Shown: piece after piece, positions 1 through 9,328 of the stretch
How the letters are laid out: each line of letters starts with the position of its first letter
How positions within the stretch are numbered: the first letter of the stretch is position 1
Assembly (NCBI GenBank): GCA_034521835.1
Contig: JAXHMA010000001.1
Span: 434,001 to 498,000, forward strand
Origin: JAMQKA01 sp034521835
Lineage (GTDB): Bacteria > Bacteroidota > Rhodothermia > Balneolales > Balneolaceae
Length of the DNA: 64,000 nt
Direction: 5' to 3'
Translations under genes and position numbers: made by a program
The notes under the pieces: generated by a model
What the model was told of the DNA's origin: nothing
The model's input: only the letters and a program-made list of their open reading frames with translations
Databases searched by the model: none

Positions 1-399
1 GAGCTTCTTGGAGGTGGCGGTCTCGGCTCTGCTACTTCTGTCAATAATTATGTATTTGCGGGTTCAAATCGAGAGGTGCAAGCAACGGGTAAATACAAGA
101 AACTTTTTTTTACAGTCTGATATCGACCTTGAAATAAACTGGGTTGAAACAGGAGTAGCCCTGCGGCTGGGCATGCTGTGTTTACAGAATTTGAGGCTTC
201 CTCAACTACCTATGATGAATCAGAGAGCGGCACATTTTTCGAGCCCGCTTTTTTCGTTAGGCTGGTTACTGACAACATCGAAGTGGAAGGGCAGTTCGGT
301 ACTGCAAGTTTACTCCAAAAAGAACAAGACGTGTTATTGAATTATAGACCATTTCTGGTATCAATAGGGCTTCAATTCAATTTAACGCCGATACAATAG
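1..399 (+). CDS. C-terminal part of an outer-membrane beta-barrel protein (5' end outside window, two frameshifts)
   Basis: The left edge cuts this gene. Reading frame 1 to about 113, then frame 2 to about 170, then frame 1 again gives one continuous protein tail with alternating hydrophobic and polar residues. It ends in a last strand (FLVSIGLQFNL) followed by TPIQ and a stop, as expected for an outer-membrane barrel. The first break is an extra T in the eight-T run at 106-113. The second is one missing base near 170-172, where a third G restores L-G-H-A-V-F-T-E-F. Both look like sequencing errors that compensate each other. The barrel family cannot be named from this fragment. Export and assembly by BAM are inferred from the terminal strand only. 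Confidence 0.5.
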
Positions 400-439
400 A
401 TAGCCAGAATTCATCATCAAACAAATAAAACAATGAGTC

Positions 440-697
440 TCAACTGCTTCGGGCACCGGATTTTTCGAATGCTTTATACAAAAGGTAGGCTCCAAGCAGT
501 AGGAGCAGGGTAAAAACAACGCCACCCAGAAATATATAAGCCAAGTAGGGAATAAGAATAATAGTGAGTATGCTGAAAACAAATCTGATAGGATTTGTAT
601 AGAAACTGTAGGCGTTAAGTAGTGCTGTAATAGCACGCAGAAATCGAGTCCACATAAGCCAGGCTTTCCTTTCCTTTAATTTTAGTTTCATTTCCAT
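440..697 (-). CDS. Small two-helix membrane protein of unknown function
   Basis: This minus-strand frame encodes about 85 residues from an ATG at 697. A basic start (MEMKLKLKERK) is followed by two strongly hydrophobic stretches (around FVFSILTIILIPYLAYIFLG and VVFTLLLLLGAYLLYKAF) and a short charged tail. The frame stays open upstream to 796, adding 33 residues that include a C-x2-C pair, so a longer product is possible. It converges with the barrel-protein gene on its right-hand neighbour's opposite strand. I do not recognise a family. The start is uncertain, and a chance hydrophobic frame in AT-rich DNA cannot be excluded. Confidence 0.4.
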   Translation of the reverse strand: MEMKLKLKERKAWLMWTRFLRAITALLNAYSFYTNPIRFVFSILTIILIPYLAYIFLGGVVFTLLLLLGAYLLYKAFEKSGARSS

Positions 698-927
698 CCA
701 ACTTCTACGGAAATTAATGCCATATGATTCATTGCATTTAACGCAAACTACAGGGCGAAATGTATTTGAAGAATCTATATTAATTATTTTTGACAAAAAA
801 ACAGGATTCCATTCTTTATTGTCTGCTGTTCTCTGCCTTTTCAGTTATACTCTCTGTCTATTTGTATTTCTAAAAGGGAAAATATTAGGTTTGGTTACAA
901 TTTGAATAAAAAAAGCTAGAATCTGCG

Positions 928-1656
928 ATGAACGTATCACCTGGATTAAATATTGGTACCAGCGGCTGGTCGTACAACAACTGGGTCGGAGATTTCTATC
1001 CAAATGGAACCCGCAAAAGTGACATGCTGTACTATTACGTGGAGCAGTTTGATTCGGCGGAGATCAACGCCATTTTTACCGCTTGCCGTATGAAAACATG
1101 GTGAAGGGCTGGCTGAAGAAAGCGCATGATAACTTCAGCTATTCCGTAAAGGGAAGTCGCCAGATTACGCACTATAACAAAATGCAGGATGTAGAAGAAC
1201 ATCTATCCAAATTTCTGGAAAGAATAAAAAAGCTGGAAGAGGCCTTAGGCACCATTTTTTGGCAGTTTCCACCCCGTTTTAAGAAAAATGTAGCGCGGCT
1301 GGAAGGGTTCCTCGATCAATTGCCTGATGCATTTACCTATGCCTTTGAATTTCGGCATACCTCTTGGTTGGATGATGATGTATATGATATGCTAAAACAG
1401 AAGAATGCGGCTATTGTATGGCAAAGTTCTAGCATGTTTCCTGATGACTGTACACCAACCGCAAACTTCATTTATATACGTTTTTACGGTCTGGAAGGCG
1501 ACTACAAATACTCTTACACTCCTGAGGACCTGAGGCCGTGGGCAAAAATGGTACAAAAGCATATGAAAAGGACGAGATGCATACCTCTATTTTAACAACA
1601 CCGGCGGTAATGCTCCCGAAAGCGCTCGCATGATGGAAGAATTGATCTCAGGATAA
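928..1656 (+). CDS. DUF72 family protein (frameshifted twice)
   Basis: The ATG at 928 opens a product beginning MNVSPGLNIGTSGWSYNNW, the typical DUF72 start (I-G-T-S-G-W-x-Y). Later parts include FAFEFRHTSW-like residues (YAFEFRHTSWLDD) and a YLYFNNTGGNAPESA tail, both family hallmarks. The frame breaks at the T run 1073-1077, where one more T restores A-I-F-Y-R-L-P-Y-E-N. It breaks again near 1565-1575, after which D-A-Y-L-Y-F-N-N is read to the stop at 1654-1656. The restored length of about 240 residues fits the family. DUF72 proteins adopt a TIM-barrel-like fold and their biochemical role is not established. The breaks look like sequencing errors, but a true pseudogene cannot be ruled out here. 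Confidence 0.75.
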
Positions 1657-1733
1657 CAGATTAATTGAATTGAGTTCTTCGTACTCTCTCGGATCTAATC
1701 TTGGCGGGATAGTGTTTTTTTGTGAAATGACGC

Positions 1734-2725
1734 TCAGGATGCCGTGGCGTACATCTCTTGCTCCTTGAAGTTCAGGAGGAGTTCCAGGATAGGCTGCATC
1801 TCTTTTTCTTCCATAATGGCCCCGCGTAGCTGGCGACTGTTGCGAACGCCTTTCAGGTACTGCCCGTAGTGTTTTTTCATAATGATAACGCCGTACCGTT
1901 CTCCGTGGTGTTCAACAGAGCGGCGGAGCTGTTCGGCGGCCAGCTTGATGCGGTCGTCGACTGAAGGCGCCGGTATTAGTTCCCCGTTTCCAGGAAGTGG
2001 CGTGTTTGTTCAAAAATCCAGGGGCTGCCAATGGCACCGCGACCAATCATAACCCCATCAACGCCTGTTTCATCAAACATCCGCTTGGCATCTTGGGGGG
2101 AGGTTACATCCCCATTGCCAATGATTGGGATTTCCAGGCCGGGCGTATTTTTCAGTTTTCTGAGCCATTCCCAGCGGGCATTGCCCTTGTATTTTTGATT
2201 CCGGGTCCGGGCATGAACGGTAAGGGCTTTAACACCCAGTTTTTGCAGCATCAGGGCTACCTCCTGAATGCGGATGGTGTTGTCATCCCACCCCAGCCGG
2301 GTTTTTACGGTAACAGGCCGATCTTTCACAGCGTCGACCACGCTGCCCGCCATCCGTTCCATCAGTGCTAGATCTTTCAGACATCCGGCACCGGCCCCCT
2401 TCTTGGCAATTTTATAAACCGGGCAACCAAAGTTTATATCGATCAGGTCCGGGTTGTTTGCTTCAGCGGTTTGGGCAGCACCTTCCATGGCTACCTCGCG
2501 GCTTCCAAAAATCTGTACTCCAAATGGACGTTCCTCTTCACTGAAATCCATTTTTTGCATGGCGCCGTTGGAATCGCGAACAATCGCTTCGGAACTTATA
2601 AATTCGGTATATACAATACTGGCGCCCCTGCGGCGGCACATAAGCCGGAAGGGGGAATCGGTTACATCCTCCATGGGAGCCAGGAAGAGCGGCTTTTTAC
2701 CTAAATCTATAGATCCAATTTTCAT
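1734..2725 (-). CDS. dusB: tRNA-dihydrouridine synthase (frameshift near 3' end)
   Basis: The protein starts MKIGSIDLGKKPLFLAPMEDVT, the standard Dus start with the FMN-binding LAPM segment. The N-F-G-C-P motif contains the catalytic cysteine, and IIGNGDV and GVMIGRGAIGSPWIF are FMN phosphate-binding segments of the TIM barrel. The frame stops early at 1976. Adding one G to the four-base run at 1982-1985 continues it as E-L-I-P-A-P-S-V-D-D-R through a helical C-terminal RNA-binding domain (KKHYGQYLKG, NSRQLRGAIM) to a stop at 1734-1736, about 330 residues, normal for DusB. It reduces uridine to dihydrouridine in tRNA D-loops. It is transcribed divergently from the aldolase gene. Confidence 0.9.
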
Positions 2726-2953
2726 TACTGATCGTTTTTTTTGCTGTTAGTATTTATGGCGGTAAAAATACAAAAAATTGCTTTCAAGGTCGATCTTTGA
2801 CATATACCCTGTTTTCTTCATTGAGAACGAGGAGAAGTCCTTTGTAGTGCGGAAATTTAGTATCCTCCATTTTAGTCATTTCTTGAAAGATCACTTATAT
2901 TGGAGTCCTTTAACATTTTTAACTTTTATATTTTCAACAAAACAGGAGTTTTT

Positions 2954-4030
2954 ATGGCACTTGCTGCACAAAGCATTGAAGAAATGCTTGGGGATGAGGC
3001 GGATGACCTGCTGAATCATTCGTGTGAAACTATTTCTAAGGAAAATCTCCATCTTCCCAGTCCTTCATTTGTCGATGATGTCTGGATCAATTCAGATCGC
3101 AACCCCAGAGTTTTGCGCAACCTGCAGACCCTTTTTGATAACGGTCGCCTCGGGGGAACAGGTTATCTTTCCATTTTACCGGTAGATCAAGGCGTTGAGC
3201 ATTCCGGAGGTGCTTCTTTTGCACCGAATCCCGCATATTTTGATCCTGAAAATATTGTAAAACTGGCTATTGAAGGCGGCTGTAATGCCGTGGCATCCAC
3301 CTATGGCGTGCTGGGATCGATAGCTCGTAAATATGCCCATAAAATTCCTTTTGTGGTCAAGATCAACCACAACGAGTTGATGACCTACCCAAACACTTAT
3401 GACCAGATTATGTTTGGAACAATTGATGAAGCGTTTAATATGGGTGCAGCCGCTATTGGTGCCACCATCTATTTCGGATCTGAAGAATCAAGCCGGCAGA
3501 TCCAGGAGGTAGCTCGTGCTTTTGAGTATGCCCACGAGCTTGGCTTGGCTACCATCCTGTGGTGCTACACAAGAAACTCTGCGTTTAAGGTAAACGGCAC
3601 TGATTACCATGCATCAGCTGATTTAACTGGCCAGGCGAACCACCTTGGCGTTACTATCCAGGCTGATATCATCAAACAAAAGCAGGCGGTGAACAACGGG
3701 GGATACAAAGCGCTGAACATGGGCGATTCCTCCTACGGAAAACTCGATGAAGACATCTATGAAAAACTAGCCTCTGATCATCCCATAGATCTGACACGAT
3801 ATCAGGTAGCCAATTGCTACATGGGACGTGCTGGACTCATCAACTCTGGCGGCGGTTCCGGGGAAAACGATTTTGCCCAGGCAGTACGTACTGCAGTGAT
3901 TAACAAGCGTGCAGGCGGCATGGGCCTCATTAGTGGTCGCAAAGCGTTTCAGCGACCGATTGAAGAGGGTATTAAAATTCTGAATTTCATTCAGGATGTG
4001 TATCTGGACGATACCATAACCGTGGCCTAA
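2954..4030 (+). CDS. Class I fructose-bisphosphate aldolase (DhnA/FbaB type)
   Basis: I place the start at the ATG at 2954, with an AGGAG ribosome-binding site at 2944-2948, giving 358 residues; an upstream TTG in frame is less likely. The ILPVDQGVEH segment (about residue 75), KINHNELM (about 136) and QADIIKQK (about 236-243, with the likely Schiff-base lysine) match the DhnA family of Schiff-base aldolases. It cleaves fructose 1,6-bisphosphate to triose phosphates in the cytoplasm and needs no metal. The gene stands alone and is followed by a strong terminator. Together with pfkA at 47.6 kb it covers two steps of glycolysis. Confidence 0.92.
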   Translation: MALAAQSIEEMLGDEADDLLNHSCETISKENLHLPSPSFVDDVWINSDRNPRVLRNLQTLFDNGRLGGTGYLSILPVDQGVEHSGGASFAPNPAYFDPENIVKLAIEGGCNAVASTYGVLGSIARKYAHKIPFVVKINHNELMTYPNTYDQIMFGTIDEAFNMGAAAIGATIYFGSEESSRQIQEVARAFEYAHELGLATILWCYTRNSAFKVNGTDYHASADLTGQANHLGVTIQADIIKQKQAVNNGGYKALNMGDSSYGKLDEDIYEKLASDHPIDLTRYQVANCYMGRAGLINSGGGSGENDFAQAVRTAVINKRAGGMGLISGRKAFQRPIEEGIKILNFIQDVYLDDTITVA

Positions 4031-4047
4031 CAACTGTTGTCTTTTCA

Positions 4048-4083
4048 AAGCCTTATGGAGATGATATCCATAAGGCTTTTTTA
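4048..4083 (+). terminator. Rho-independent terminator of the aldolase gene
   Basis: The inverted repeat AAGCCTTATGGA / CCATAAGGCTT is separated by a short loop and followed by a run of T. It lies 18 bases after the aldolase stop codon. Confidence 0.9.
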
Positions 4084-4096
4084 TTGGTCCCAGCCT

Positions 4097-4128
4097 AGGG
4101 TTTAAAACCCTGCACTTTCAGTGCAGGG
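4097..4128. repeat. Two adjacent small palindromes, possible REP-like element
   Basis: A near-palindrome AGGGTTTAAAACCCT (4097-4111) is directly followed by a perfect 9-bp stem, CCCTGCACT-TTC-AGTGCAGGG (4108-4128). There is no T tract, so it is not a usual terminator. The paired-palindrome structure resembles small dispersed repeats seen in intergenic DNA of this phylum. Only one copy is visible in this window. Confidence 0.45.
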
Positions 4129-4259
4129 TGCTTTCAGTTGTAGAATTTCTGGATATCATCTATCTGCAAAACTATTAAAATATGGCTTTATATATGTAGG
4201 TCTACTACCTTTACGATGATATATTGCAGTTTCTAATTAGATTTAAGCAATAAACGTTC

Positions 4260-5357
4260 TTGACAGACAAAGCCAAACATATACAAGAAGATCCGCAGAG
4301 TTTTATATCAAAGCGGTATCTCTTTATCTCGATTGGGCTGAGCCTCCTCGGGATGGCAGTAGTTATATACCTGACCTACACGCCTGGCGTACTGCAACAT
4401 TTGAAACCCAAACGCCTTCCCGGACTTTTTATAGCCTTGGCCGTATCGATGCTCAGGGTGTGGTTTGTGGCTGCAAAAATCAGGTTTTTGGCGGAAGGTC
4501 AGCTTACCTGGATGCAGGCATTCCGCGTGGTGCTAAGCTGGGATTTTACCTCGTCTGTAACGCCATCCACTATAGGTGGAGCCCCGGTTGCCACCTACGT
4601 TATGACCAAGGAGGGACTTAAGCTCGGTCAATCTACGGCTATAGTTTTGTACGGCGTACTTCTTGACCAATTATGGTTTGCCTTGGCTGTACCCATACTA
4701 TTGATAGCTGGCCTTTTTTACGAAGTAGTTCCCGCTAACATTGGTATAGTAGGCGATATATCTATGCTTCTGCTCTATGCAGGATTGTTGACCTATGCTG
4801 GTTTGCTTGCTTATGGCGTGTTAAAGAATCCGGGAGTTATCAAGAAAGCAGTAAACTGGGTGTTTAATCTTCCTTTTCTGCGCAGGTGGAAAGATACCGT
4901 TAAAGAAGAGGCAGAAGCACTGGAAGAATATTCTCATGAACTTCGGAAAAAACCTGTCAGTTTTCTCCTGAAAGCATTTTTTCTTTCCACAATGGCATGG
5001 CTTTGCCGCATAGCGCTGCCAACCATCGTAATTTTGAGTTTGTTGCCCGCCAACGAAATTCTTTCCATCCTTAGGAGTCTCGCTATGAACCTTGCCTTCC
5101 TTATAATGCCTACACCCGGGGGGAGCGGAGGGGTCGAGGGACTATTTGCCATTTTCCAGGGTCCGCTGATAGACCGTAAAGCATTTATCGGGCTGGCTGT
5201 TTTTGCCTGGCGCATCATCAGTTATTATATCAGTGTAGGGCTGGGGATGATGGCGACCACATGGTATATCAACCAATCAGTTGTCGAAAAAATGGAAAAC
5301 CGAAAAGGAAAAGAACCTGACGATAAACCCGATTATATTAAAGAAGTAAACGAGTAA
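4260..5357 (+). CDS. Lysylphosphatidylglycerol synthase TM-domain / UPF0104 family membrane protein
   Basis: The frame opens at a TTG (4260) after an in-frame stop and has no early ATG. It encodes 365 residues with about eight hydrophobic segments and conserved flippase-like motifs: TPSTIGGAPVATYVMTKEG near the middle and MPTPGGSGGVEGLF near residue 285. These are hallmarks of the LPG_synthase_TM family (MprF N-terminal half and AglD/UPF0104 proteins). There is no soluble aminoacyl-transferase domain, so it is not a full MprF. A role in moving or transferring a lipid-linked group across the inner membrane is inferred. It lies 11 bases upstream of radA and may be cotranscribed. Confidence 0.8.
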   Translation: MTDKAKHIQEDPQSFISKRYLFISIGLSLLGMAVVIYLTYTPGVLQHLKPKRLPGLFIALAVSMLRVWFVAAKIRFLAEGQLTWMQAFRVVLSWDFTSSVTPSTIGGAPVATYVMTKEGLKLGQSTAIVLYGVLLDQLWFALAVPILLIAGLFYEVVPANIGIVGDISMLLLYAGLLTYAGLLAYGVLKNPGVIKKAVNWVFNLPFLRRWKDTVKEEAEALEEYSHELRKKPVSFLLKAFFLSTMAWLCRIALPTIVILSLLPANEILSILRSLAMNLAFLIMPTPGGSGGVEGLFAIFQGPLIDRKAFIGLAVFAWRIISYYISVGLGMMATTWYINQSVVEKMENRKGKEPDDKPDYIKEVNE

Positions 5358-5368
5358 ACAGGCAGAGC

Positions 5369-6739
5369 GTGGCTAAAGACAGAATTGAATACGTTTGTGG
5401 TGAATGTGGACATACCTCTACCAAATGGCTAGGTAATTGTCCCTCTTGCGGCAGTTGGCATACCTTTAAAGAGTTTACTGTTAAGCGCAATAAAAAGTCC
5501 GATAAATCTCACAAAGGCAAGGTTGAAGGGCTCGACAAAGCCGAATCCCCAAAGCGACTTAGCGATATATCCTGGGAAGAGGAATCGCGTTTCCGAAGTC
5601 ATATCAAGGAATTAGATCGGGTTTTGGGCGGCGGATTTGTCCCGGGCTCCTTCGTTTTGATTGGAGGTGATCCCGGTATCGGCAAGAGTACGCTGGCCCT
5701 GCAGGTGGCAAAATCAAATCAAGAGCTGAAAATTTTATACTGTGCCGGAGAGGAATCGGCCGGACAAATTAAACAGCGTTCCCAGCGGCTGGGTGTGGAT
5801 TCAGAGAATCTTTTTATCTATACGGAAACGGATATCAGTAACATCCTGGATGAAGCCCGCAAGTTGGAGCCCGACCTGCTGATTGTGGATTCCATCCAGA
5901 CCGTCTATCGCACTGAGCTTGCCAGCATGGCGGGTAGCATACAGCAGGTAAAGGAATGTGCAGCACTGTTCCAACAACTGGCTAAAAAACAGAATATCAC
6001 CACGCTGTTAATCGGACACGTAACTAAGGAAGGTATTTTGGCTGGTCCACGTGTGCTGGAGCATATGGTGGATACGGTGCTTCAATTTGAAGGAGATCAA
6101 AATCATACCTACCGTATGCTCCGAAGCCTGAAAAATAGATTTGGTCCCGCGCAGGAGGTAGGTGTTTTTGAAATGAACGAGCACGGTCTCACCGATGTAC
6201 TTAATCCCTCTCAGCTTTTTCTATCCGACTATGATCGCAATGTGAGTGGCAACGCGGTGGTTTGCACCATCGAAGGCTCCCGGCCGCTACTGATTGAAGT
6301 GCAGGCGCTCGTCACGCCCAGCAATTACGGCACGCCCCAGCGCACCGCCAGTGGGTTTGATCACCGCCGTCTTTCGCTGCTTCTGGCTGTGCTGGAAAAA
6401 CGAGGCGGTTACCAGTTTTCGGGACAGGATGTGTACCTGAATGTGGCCGGTGGAATCAAGCTTAATGATACAGCCGGAGATCTTGGGGTAGTATGCGCGC
6501 TTGTTTCCAGTTTCCTGGATAAGCCGATATCCAATAACCTGGTCTTTCTGGGAGAAGTCAGGCTGGGATCAGAAATACGAGCCGTACCAAAGCTGGATCA
6601 ACGGCTGGGCGAAATCAAAAAGATGGGCTTTGATCATGTAATTATTCCTGAAGCCAACAAGTTGACTTCAAAGAACACAAAAGGATTGAAGGTTCAGAGC
6701 GTGAATAATTTTACGAACGCTATAAAAAAAGCCCTGTAG
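5369..6739 (+). CDS. radA: DNA repair protein RadA
   Basis: The gene starts with GTG and encodes 456 residues. An N-terminal C4 zinc finger (YVCGECGH ... NCPSCGSW) is followed by a RecA-like ATPase with Walker A GGDPGIGKST (about residue 97) and the RadA-specific KNRFG motif (SLKNRFGPAQEVG, about 255). The C-terminal Lon-like domain contains LNVAGGIKLNDTAGDLGV. RadA drives branch migration of recombination intermediates in the cytoplasm. The length and all motifs are normal. Its stop codon lies inside the terminator of the convergent rpsU gene. Confidence 0.96.
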   Translation: MAKDRIEYVCGECGHTSTKWLGNCPSCGSWHTFKEFTVKRNKKSDKSHKGKVEGLDKAESPKRLSDISWEEESRFRSHIKELDRVLGGGFVPGSFVLIGGDPGIGKSTLALQVAKSNQELKILYCAGEESAGQIKQRSQRLGVDSENLFIYTETDISNILDEARKLEPDLLIVDSIQTVYRTELASMAGSIQQVKECAALFQQLAKKQNITTLLIGHVTKEGILAGPRVLEHMVDTVLQFEGDQNHTYRMLRSLKNRFGPAQEVGVFEMNEHGLTDVLNPSQLFLSDYDRNVSGNAVVCTIEGSRPLLIEVQALVTPSNYGTPQRTASGFDHRRLSLLLAVLEKRGGYQFSGQDVYLNVAGGIKLNDTAGDLGVVCALVSSFLDKPISNNLVFLGEVRLGSEIRAVPKLDQRLGEIKKMGFDHVIIPEANKLTSKNTKGLKVQSVNNFTNAIKKAL

Positions 6740-6754
6740 CAAAGCCACAGGGCT
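6724..6754 (-). terminator. Terminator of rpsU, overlapping the radA stop codon
   Basis: Read on the minus strand, the stem AGCCCTGT / ACAGGGCT with a nine-base loop ends in a run of six or more T (complement of the A run at 6724-6729). It lies about 40 bases beyond the rpsU stop. On the plus strand the stem is followed by AAAA only, so it mainly serves rpsU. Confidence 0.8.
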
Positions 6755-6791
6755 AAAAAGTTGGTTGAGTAACAGAAACTCAGATCAACGC

Positions 6792-6986
6792 TTAATAGTT
6801 GTTACGTTCACGGCGTTTCTGTTCACGAATGCTTCTCTTCAGCGCTTCACGACGTTCCTCGGAAGGTTTTGTATATTGTTGATTCTCTTTGTATTCGTTG
6901 AGAATCCGGGAACGGGTTACCAGTTTTTTGAACCGGTTGATTGCGCGGTCAATGCTTTCGTTGTCTTTTACGTTAACTCCAACCAT
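6792..6986 (-). CDS. rpsU: 30S ribosomal protein S21
   Basis: The product has 64 residues beginning MVGVNVKDNESIDRAINRFK, followed by a very basic helix with RREALKRSIREQKRRERNN at the end. This is the classical S21 pattern (V-x-V-x-x-N-E-x-x-x-x-A-L-x-x-F). S21 is a late-assembling small-subunit protein near the anti-Shine-Dalgarno region. The gene is monocistronic, convergent with radA, and has its own terminator. Confidence 0.95.
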   Translation of the reverse strand: MVGVNVKDNESIDRAINRFKKLVTRSRILNEYKENQQYTKPSEERREALKRSIREQKRRERNNY

Positions 6987-7337
6987 CTATTAATTCACCT
7001 ACCTTAAATTGTTTACTTTCTAAATTGGACGCTAAATATAAGGATTATCTGCTTAATTGTAATACATTATTATAACTGAATTTTGAGGCTCTGCATTCCA
7101 CCGATTATAGCTATTTGTTTATGTCATACATTATTTGATAGTGAACCATGATCTGAGGCGATCCAGATCCTGGATGGACTGCATCTTTTTCTTTTTTAAA
7201 CTAAACTGCTGGAAGGCAGATGCACTATGCCCCACCCAGCTTAAGAGCTGTTTAAACTTAAATAATTTCCTGAAGGTATAGTCCAAGTGGACCACACTAT
7301 TTTCTTAATCGTTCCGTGGCTGGATCATGGAACAGTT
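6987..7337. other. Intergenic region, AT-rich, no gene seen
   Basis: This stretch holds the upstream region of rpsU and the downstream region of the secreted-protein gene at 7338. Near its right end an imperfect stem GTTCCGTG / CATGGAAC (7311-7333) could act as a weak terminator for the minus-strand gene. A short palindrome GTCCA-AG-TGGAC lies at 7281-7292. I see no convincing coding frame or RNA gene. Confidence 0.4.
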
Positions 7338-7964
7338 CTATTTAGATAAAATTCTAATGCTCAATCCCAAGCCAAATTCAAATCCGGAAGCAGAGTAAAA
7401 GAATGTATGTTCCCGGTCGGTAACCCGGCGATCCCAAACCGAGTCTCCTGTTTGTTTAACAGCCGTTACCACCGATTTTTCGCCGTTGATTACCCGGTAG
7501 CCTGTATTTGCGAACAGGGAAGCGAATCGCAAAAAATTCCATTTCCACTCTACGTAAGGTTTGAATTCATTGGCCCACGTTGTAAAACGGAGGTCACCAA
7601 TATGTGAACCAAATTCATCCGGATTAGCCTCAATATCCTCCAAGTCAATTTTGCTCAAACTCAACCCGACTTTTATAGAATGATCAGATGTAGGTTGGAT
7701 AAGCAGGTAGGCAAGATTAACGCCCAATGAGGCACGGGCTACTTCGCCATACCCGGTATAGGCATGGAGTCCAAACTCAAAAGGGGCGAGATCATAATCG
7801 GAAAGCATCAATCGCACGCCATAAGCTTCCACGTTACTATTGGATGCTTCCTGCACCGTAAACGTTGGCAGGGAAACGGCATGTGCACTAATATTGAGTT
7901 GTACCTGTTGTGCGTTACTGGTGGTCCAGGTTATGCAAAAGAAAAAGGTGATTAAAAGACGCAT
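7338..7964 (-). CDS. Exported protein of unknown function, likely outer-membrane barrel
   Basis: The product has 208 residues with a clear signal peptide (MRLLITFFFCITWTTSNAQQ, probable cleavage after NA). The mature part has alternating-residue strands such as FGLHAYTGYGEVARASLGVN and YVEWKWNFLRFASLFANTGY, and a C-terminal strand FGLGLSIRIL. This suggests a small beta-barrel in the outer membrane. No family was recognised. It lies 3' of the TIGR02757 gene on the same strand with an 89-base gap, so cotranscription is possible but not shown. Confidence 0.6.
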   Translation of the reverse strand: MRLLITFFFCITWTTSNAQQVQLNISAHAVSLPTFTVQEASNSNVEAYGVRLMLSDYDLAPFEFGLHAYTGYGEVARASLGVNLAYLLIQPTSDHSIKVGLSLSKIDLEDIEANPDEFGSHIGDLRFTTWANEFKPYVEWKWNFLRFASLFANTGYRVINGEKSVVTAVKQTGDSVWDRRVTDREHTFFYSASGFEFGLGLSIRILSK

Positions 7965-8053
7965 ATAGGTAATGAATAGCTAAAGAAATTTTTATCAAAC
8001 TCCCTAAAGGATTCCGAACGCCTTGAGAGTTGTAACTATCTACTATAACCTAC

Positions 8054-8887
8054 TCACAAAAATTCCGGATTCAGTACCAGCTTTTTCTCCAGCGCCGATT
8101 CTGTAACACCAATACCAAAAAGAGCATAATCGTACTTGGCGGGATCGTCGGGATCCAACAGGCGCATTTTACGGGTGAGCTCTTTGGTGGCTTTCCAGTC
8201 GTTATAGGTGCGTTCCAGGATGCCCAGCACGCGTGCCTGCCGGGCTACATGCACATCAAGCGGCACCATCAGTTGAGATGGATCTATAAAGCTCATGGTA
8301 CCGGGATCCACCACACTGCCTTGGCGGATCGTCCATCGCAGGTAGAGATAGAGGCGCTTGCAGGAGCTGTTTTTCTCGGCATCGGAGATATGCTTGCGGG
8401 TACGCTGGGCGGCATCGGGGCAGACAGCAAAGAAACGTTCGTGGAATACGGCCATAAGATCACGTTCCTCTTTTTCAGCCTGTTGCTGGCTGGCGGCCCA
8501 GAACGGTTCGAATCCGCCGAATTTCTGCAGGATGTTGTGGAGGATCATCGTCAGCCAGAACACATCCACCGGCTTAAAGGTGCGGTGCTTGAACCCATCA
8601 AAAAGAGGGCGATCTCGTTCAGAAAAATTGCCTATAAATTCGGCGGGACGGTTGTTCATCCGCTCAAGAAGATCCGTAACCTTGTTGATCACGATATCCC
8701 GCCGGCCCCATGCCATCAGCGCGGCAAAAAAGCCGGCCAGCTCCCGGTCCAGTTTATCATCAAACGCATGCATAAACAGCACGGGATCATCCTCGATGTA
8801 GGCCGGCCCCTCCATGCGGTCTACCCACTCGTCGAGCCATGGTTTGAGCTCTAGGATTTCGGTGTCGGAAAGGAGTTGTTGGGACAT
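8054..8887 (-). CDS. TIGR02757 (DUF2400) family protein
   Basis: The 277-residue product matches what I know of the TIGR02757 family, which is common in Bacteroidota and relatives. Shared features are the DDPVLFMHAF segment, FFAALMAWGRRDIVINK, a central R-x-x-R-x-x-x-R-W-T-I-R-x-G-S-V-V-D-P-G region (LYLYLRWTIRQGSVVDPG), and C-terminal VPLDVHVARQARVLG and PAKYDYALFGIGV. The pattern of helices and the D-x-H near the end recall helix-hairpin-helix DNA glycosylase-like folds, but no function is established. No signal peptide is present, so it is cytoplasmic. Confidence 0.85.
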   Translation of the reverse strand: MSQQLLSDTEILELKPWLDEWVDRMEGPAYIEDDPVLFMHAFDDKLDRELAGFFAALMAWGRRDIVINKVTDLLERMNNRPAEFIGNFSERDRPLFDGFKHRTFKPVDVFWLTMILHNILQKFGGFEPFWAASQQQAEKEERDLMAVFHERFFAVCPDAAQRTRKHISDAEKNSSCKRLYLYLRWTIRQGSVVDPGTMSFIDPSQLMVPLDVHVARQARVLGILERTYNDWKATKELTRKMRLLDPDDPAKYDYALFGIGVTESALEKKLVLNPEFL

Positions 8888-9328
8888 TAGATTTGAAACA
8901 TAGAAATTAGAACGCAGATAACCCGGATTATATGGATAATCGCAGAGGAACTGTAATTTTGGGGTTACTCTTTTTACCGGCGTGAGTTTAAAGATCCACG
9001 TTGCGAACTTGATCTAGTTCAGGGATTAATGATCAGTTAATACAATCAATCCTCCAGACCTTCCTGATAGCGTTTGGGGCAGGCTTGGTGAAGAGGGAAT
9101 AATTGAGATTGATTAGCCAAATCTAAATTTTTCTCAGCCTGCAATTATGACATAGAAACACCATATCGAATAAAATTAAGAGATAACAACAGTATATTTC
9201 CGGCATTTTTATCCCTAAAGGGAATGATACCCCCTTATATCAGGCCCCAATTTTATGTGGAAGGGTTTTTGCTTCATCTTGATAAAGAAAGGATAAACTG
9301 AAATTTATAACCAAAATATTGGTTAATC
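8888..9328. other. Intergenic region upstream of groEL-like gene
   Basis: These 440 bases separate the divergent TIGR02757 and groEL genes and must hold both promoters. I see no CIRCE element. A small palindrome TCCC-TAAA-GGGA lies at 9212-9223 and a second inverted repeat abuts the groEL start (separate entry). No coding frame or tRNA is visible. Confidence 0.4.
9309..9324 (+). promoter_or_regulatory. Inverted repeat abutting the groEL start codon
   Basis: The sequence AACCAA-AATA-TTGGTT ends four bases before the ATG at 9329, where a ribosome-binding site would sit. It could be an operator or a small mRNA hairpin that limits translation. Its function is inferred from position only. Confidence 0.35.

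Noticed and set aside
717..905. Plus-strand frame of 62 residues, hydrophobic
   Set aside because: It is AT-rich, has no ribosome-binding site, overlaps the upstream part of the minus-strand frame and matches nothing recognised.
8888..9328. CIRCE/HrcA operator or tRNA upstream of groEL
   Set aside because: No TTAGCACTC-N9-GAGTGCTAA pattern and no cloverleaf with a TTC loop could be found.
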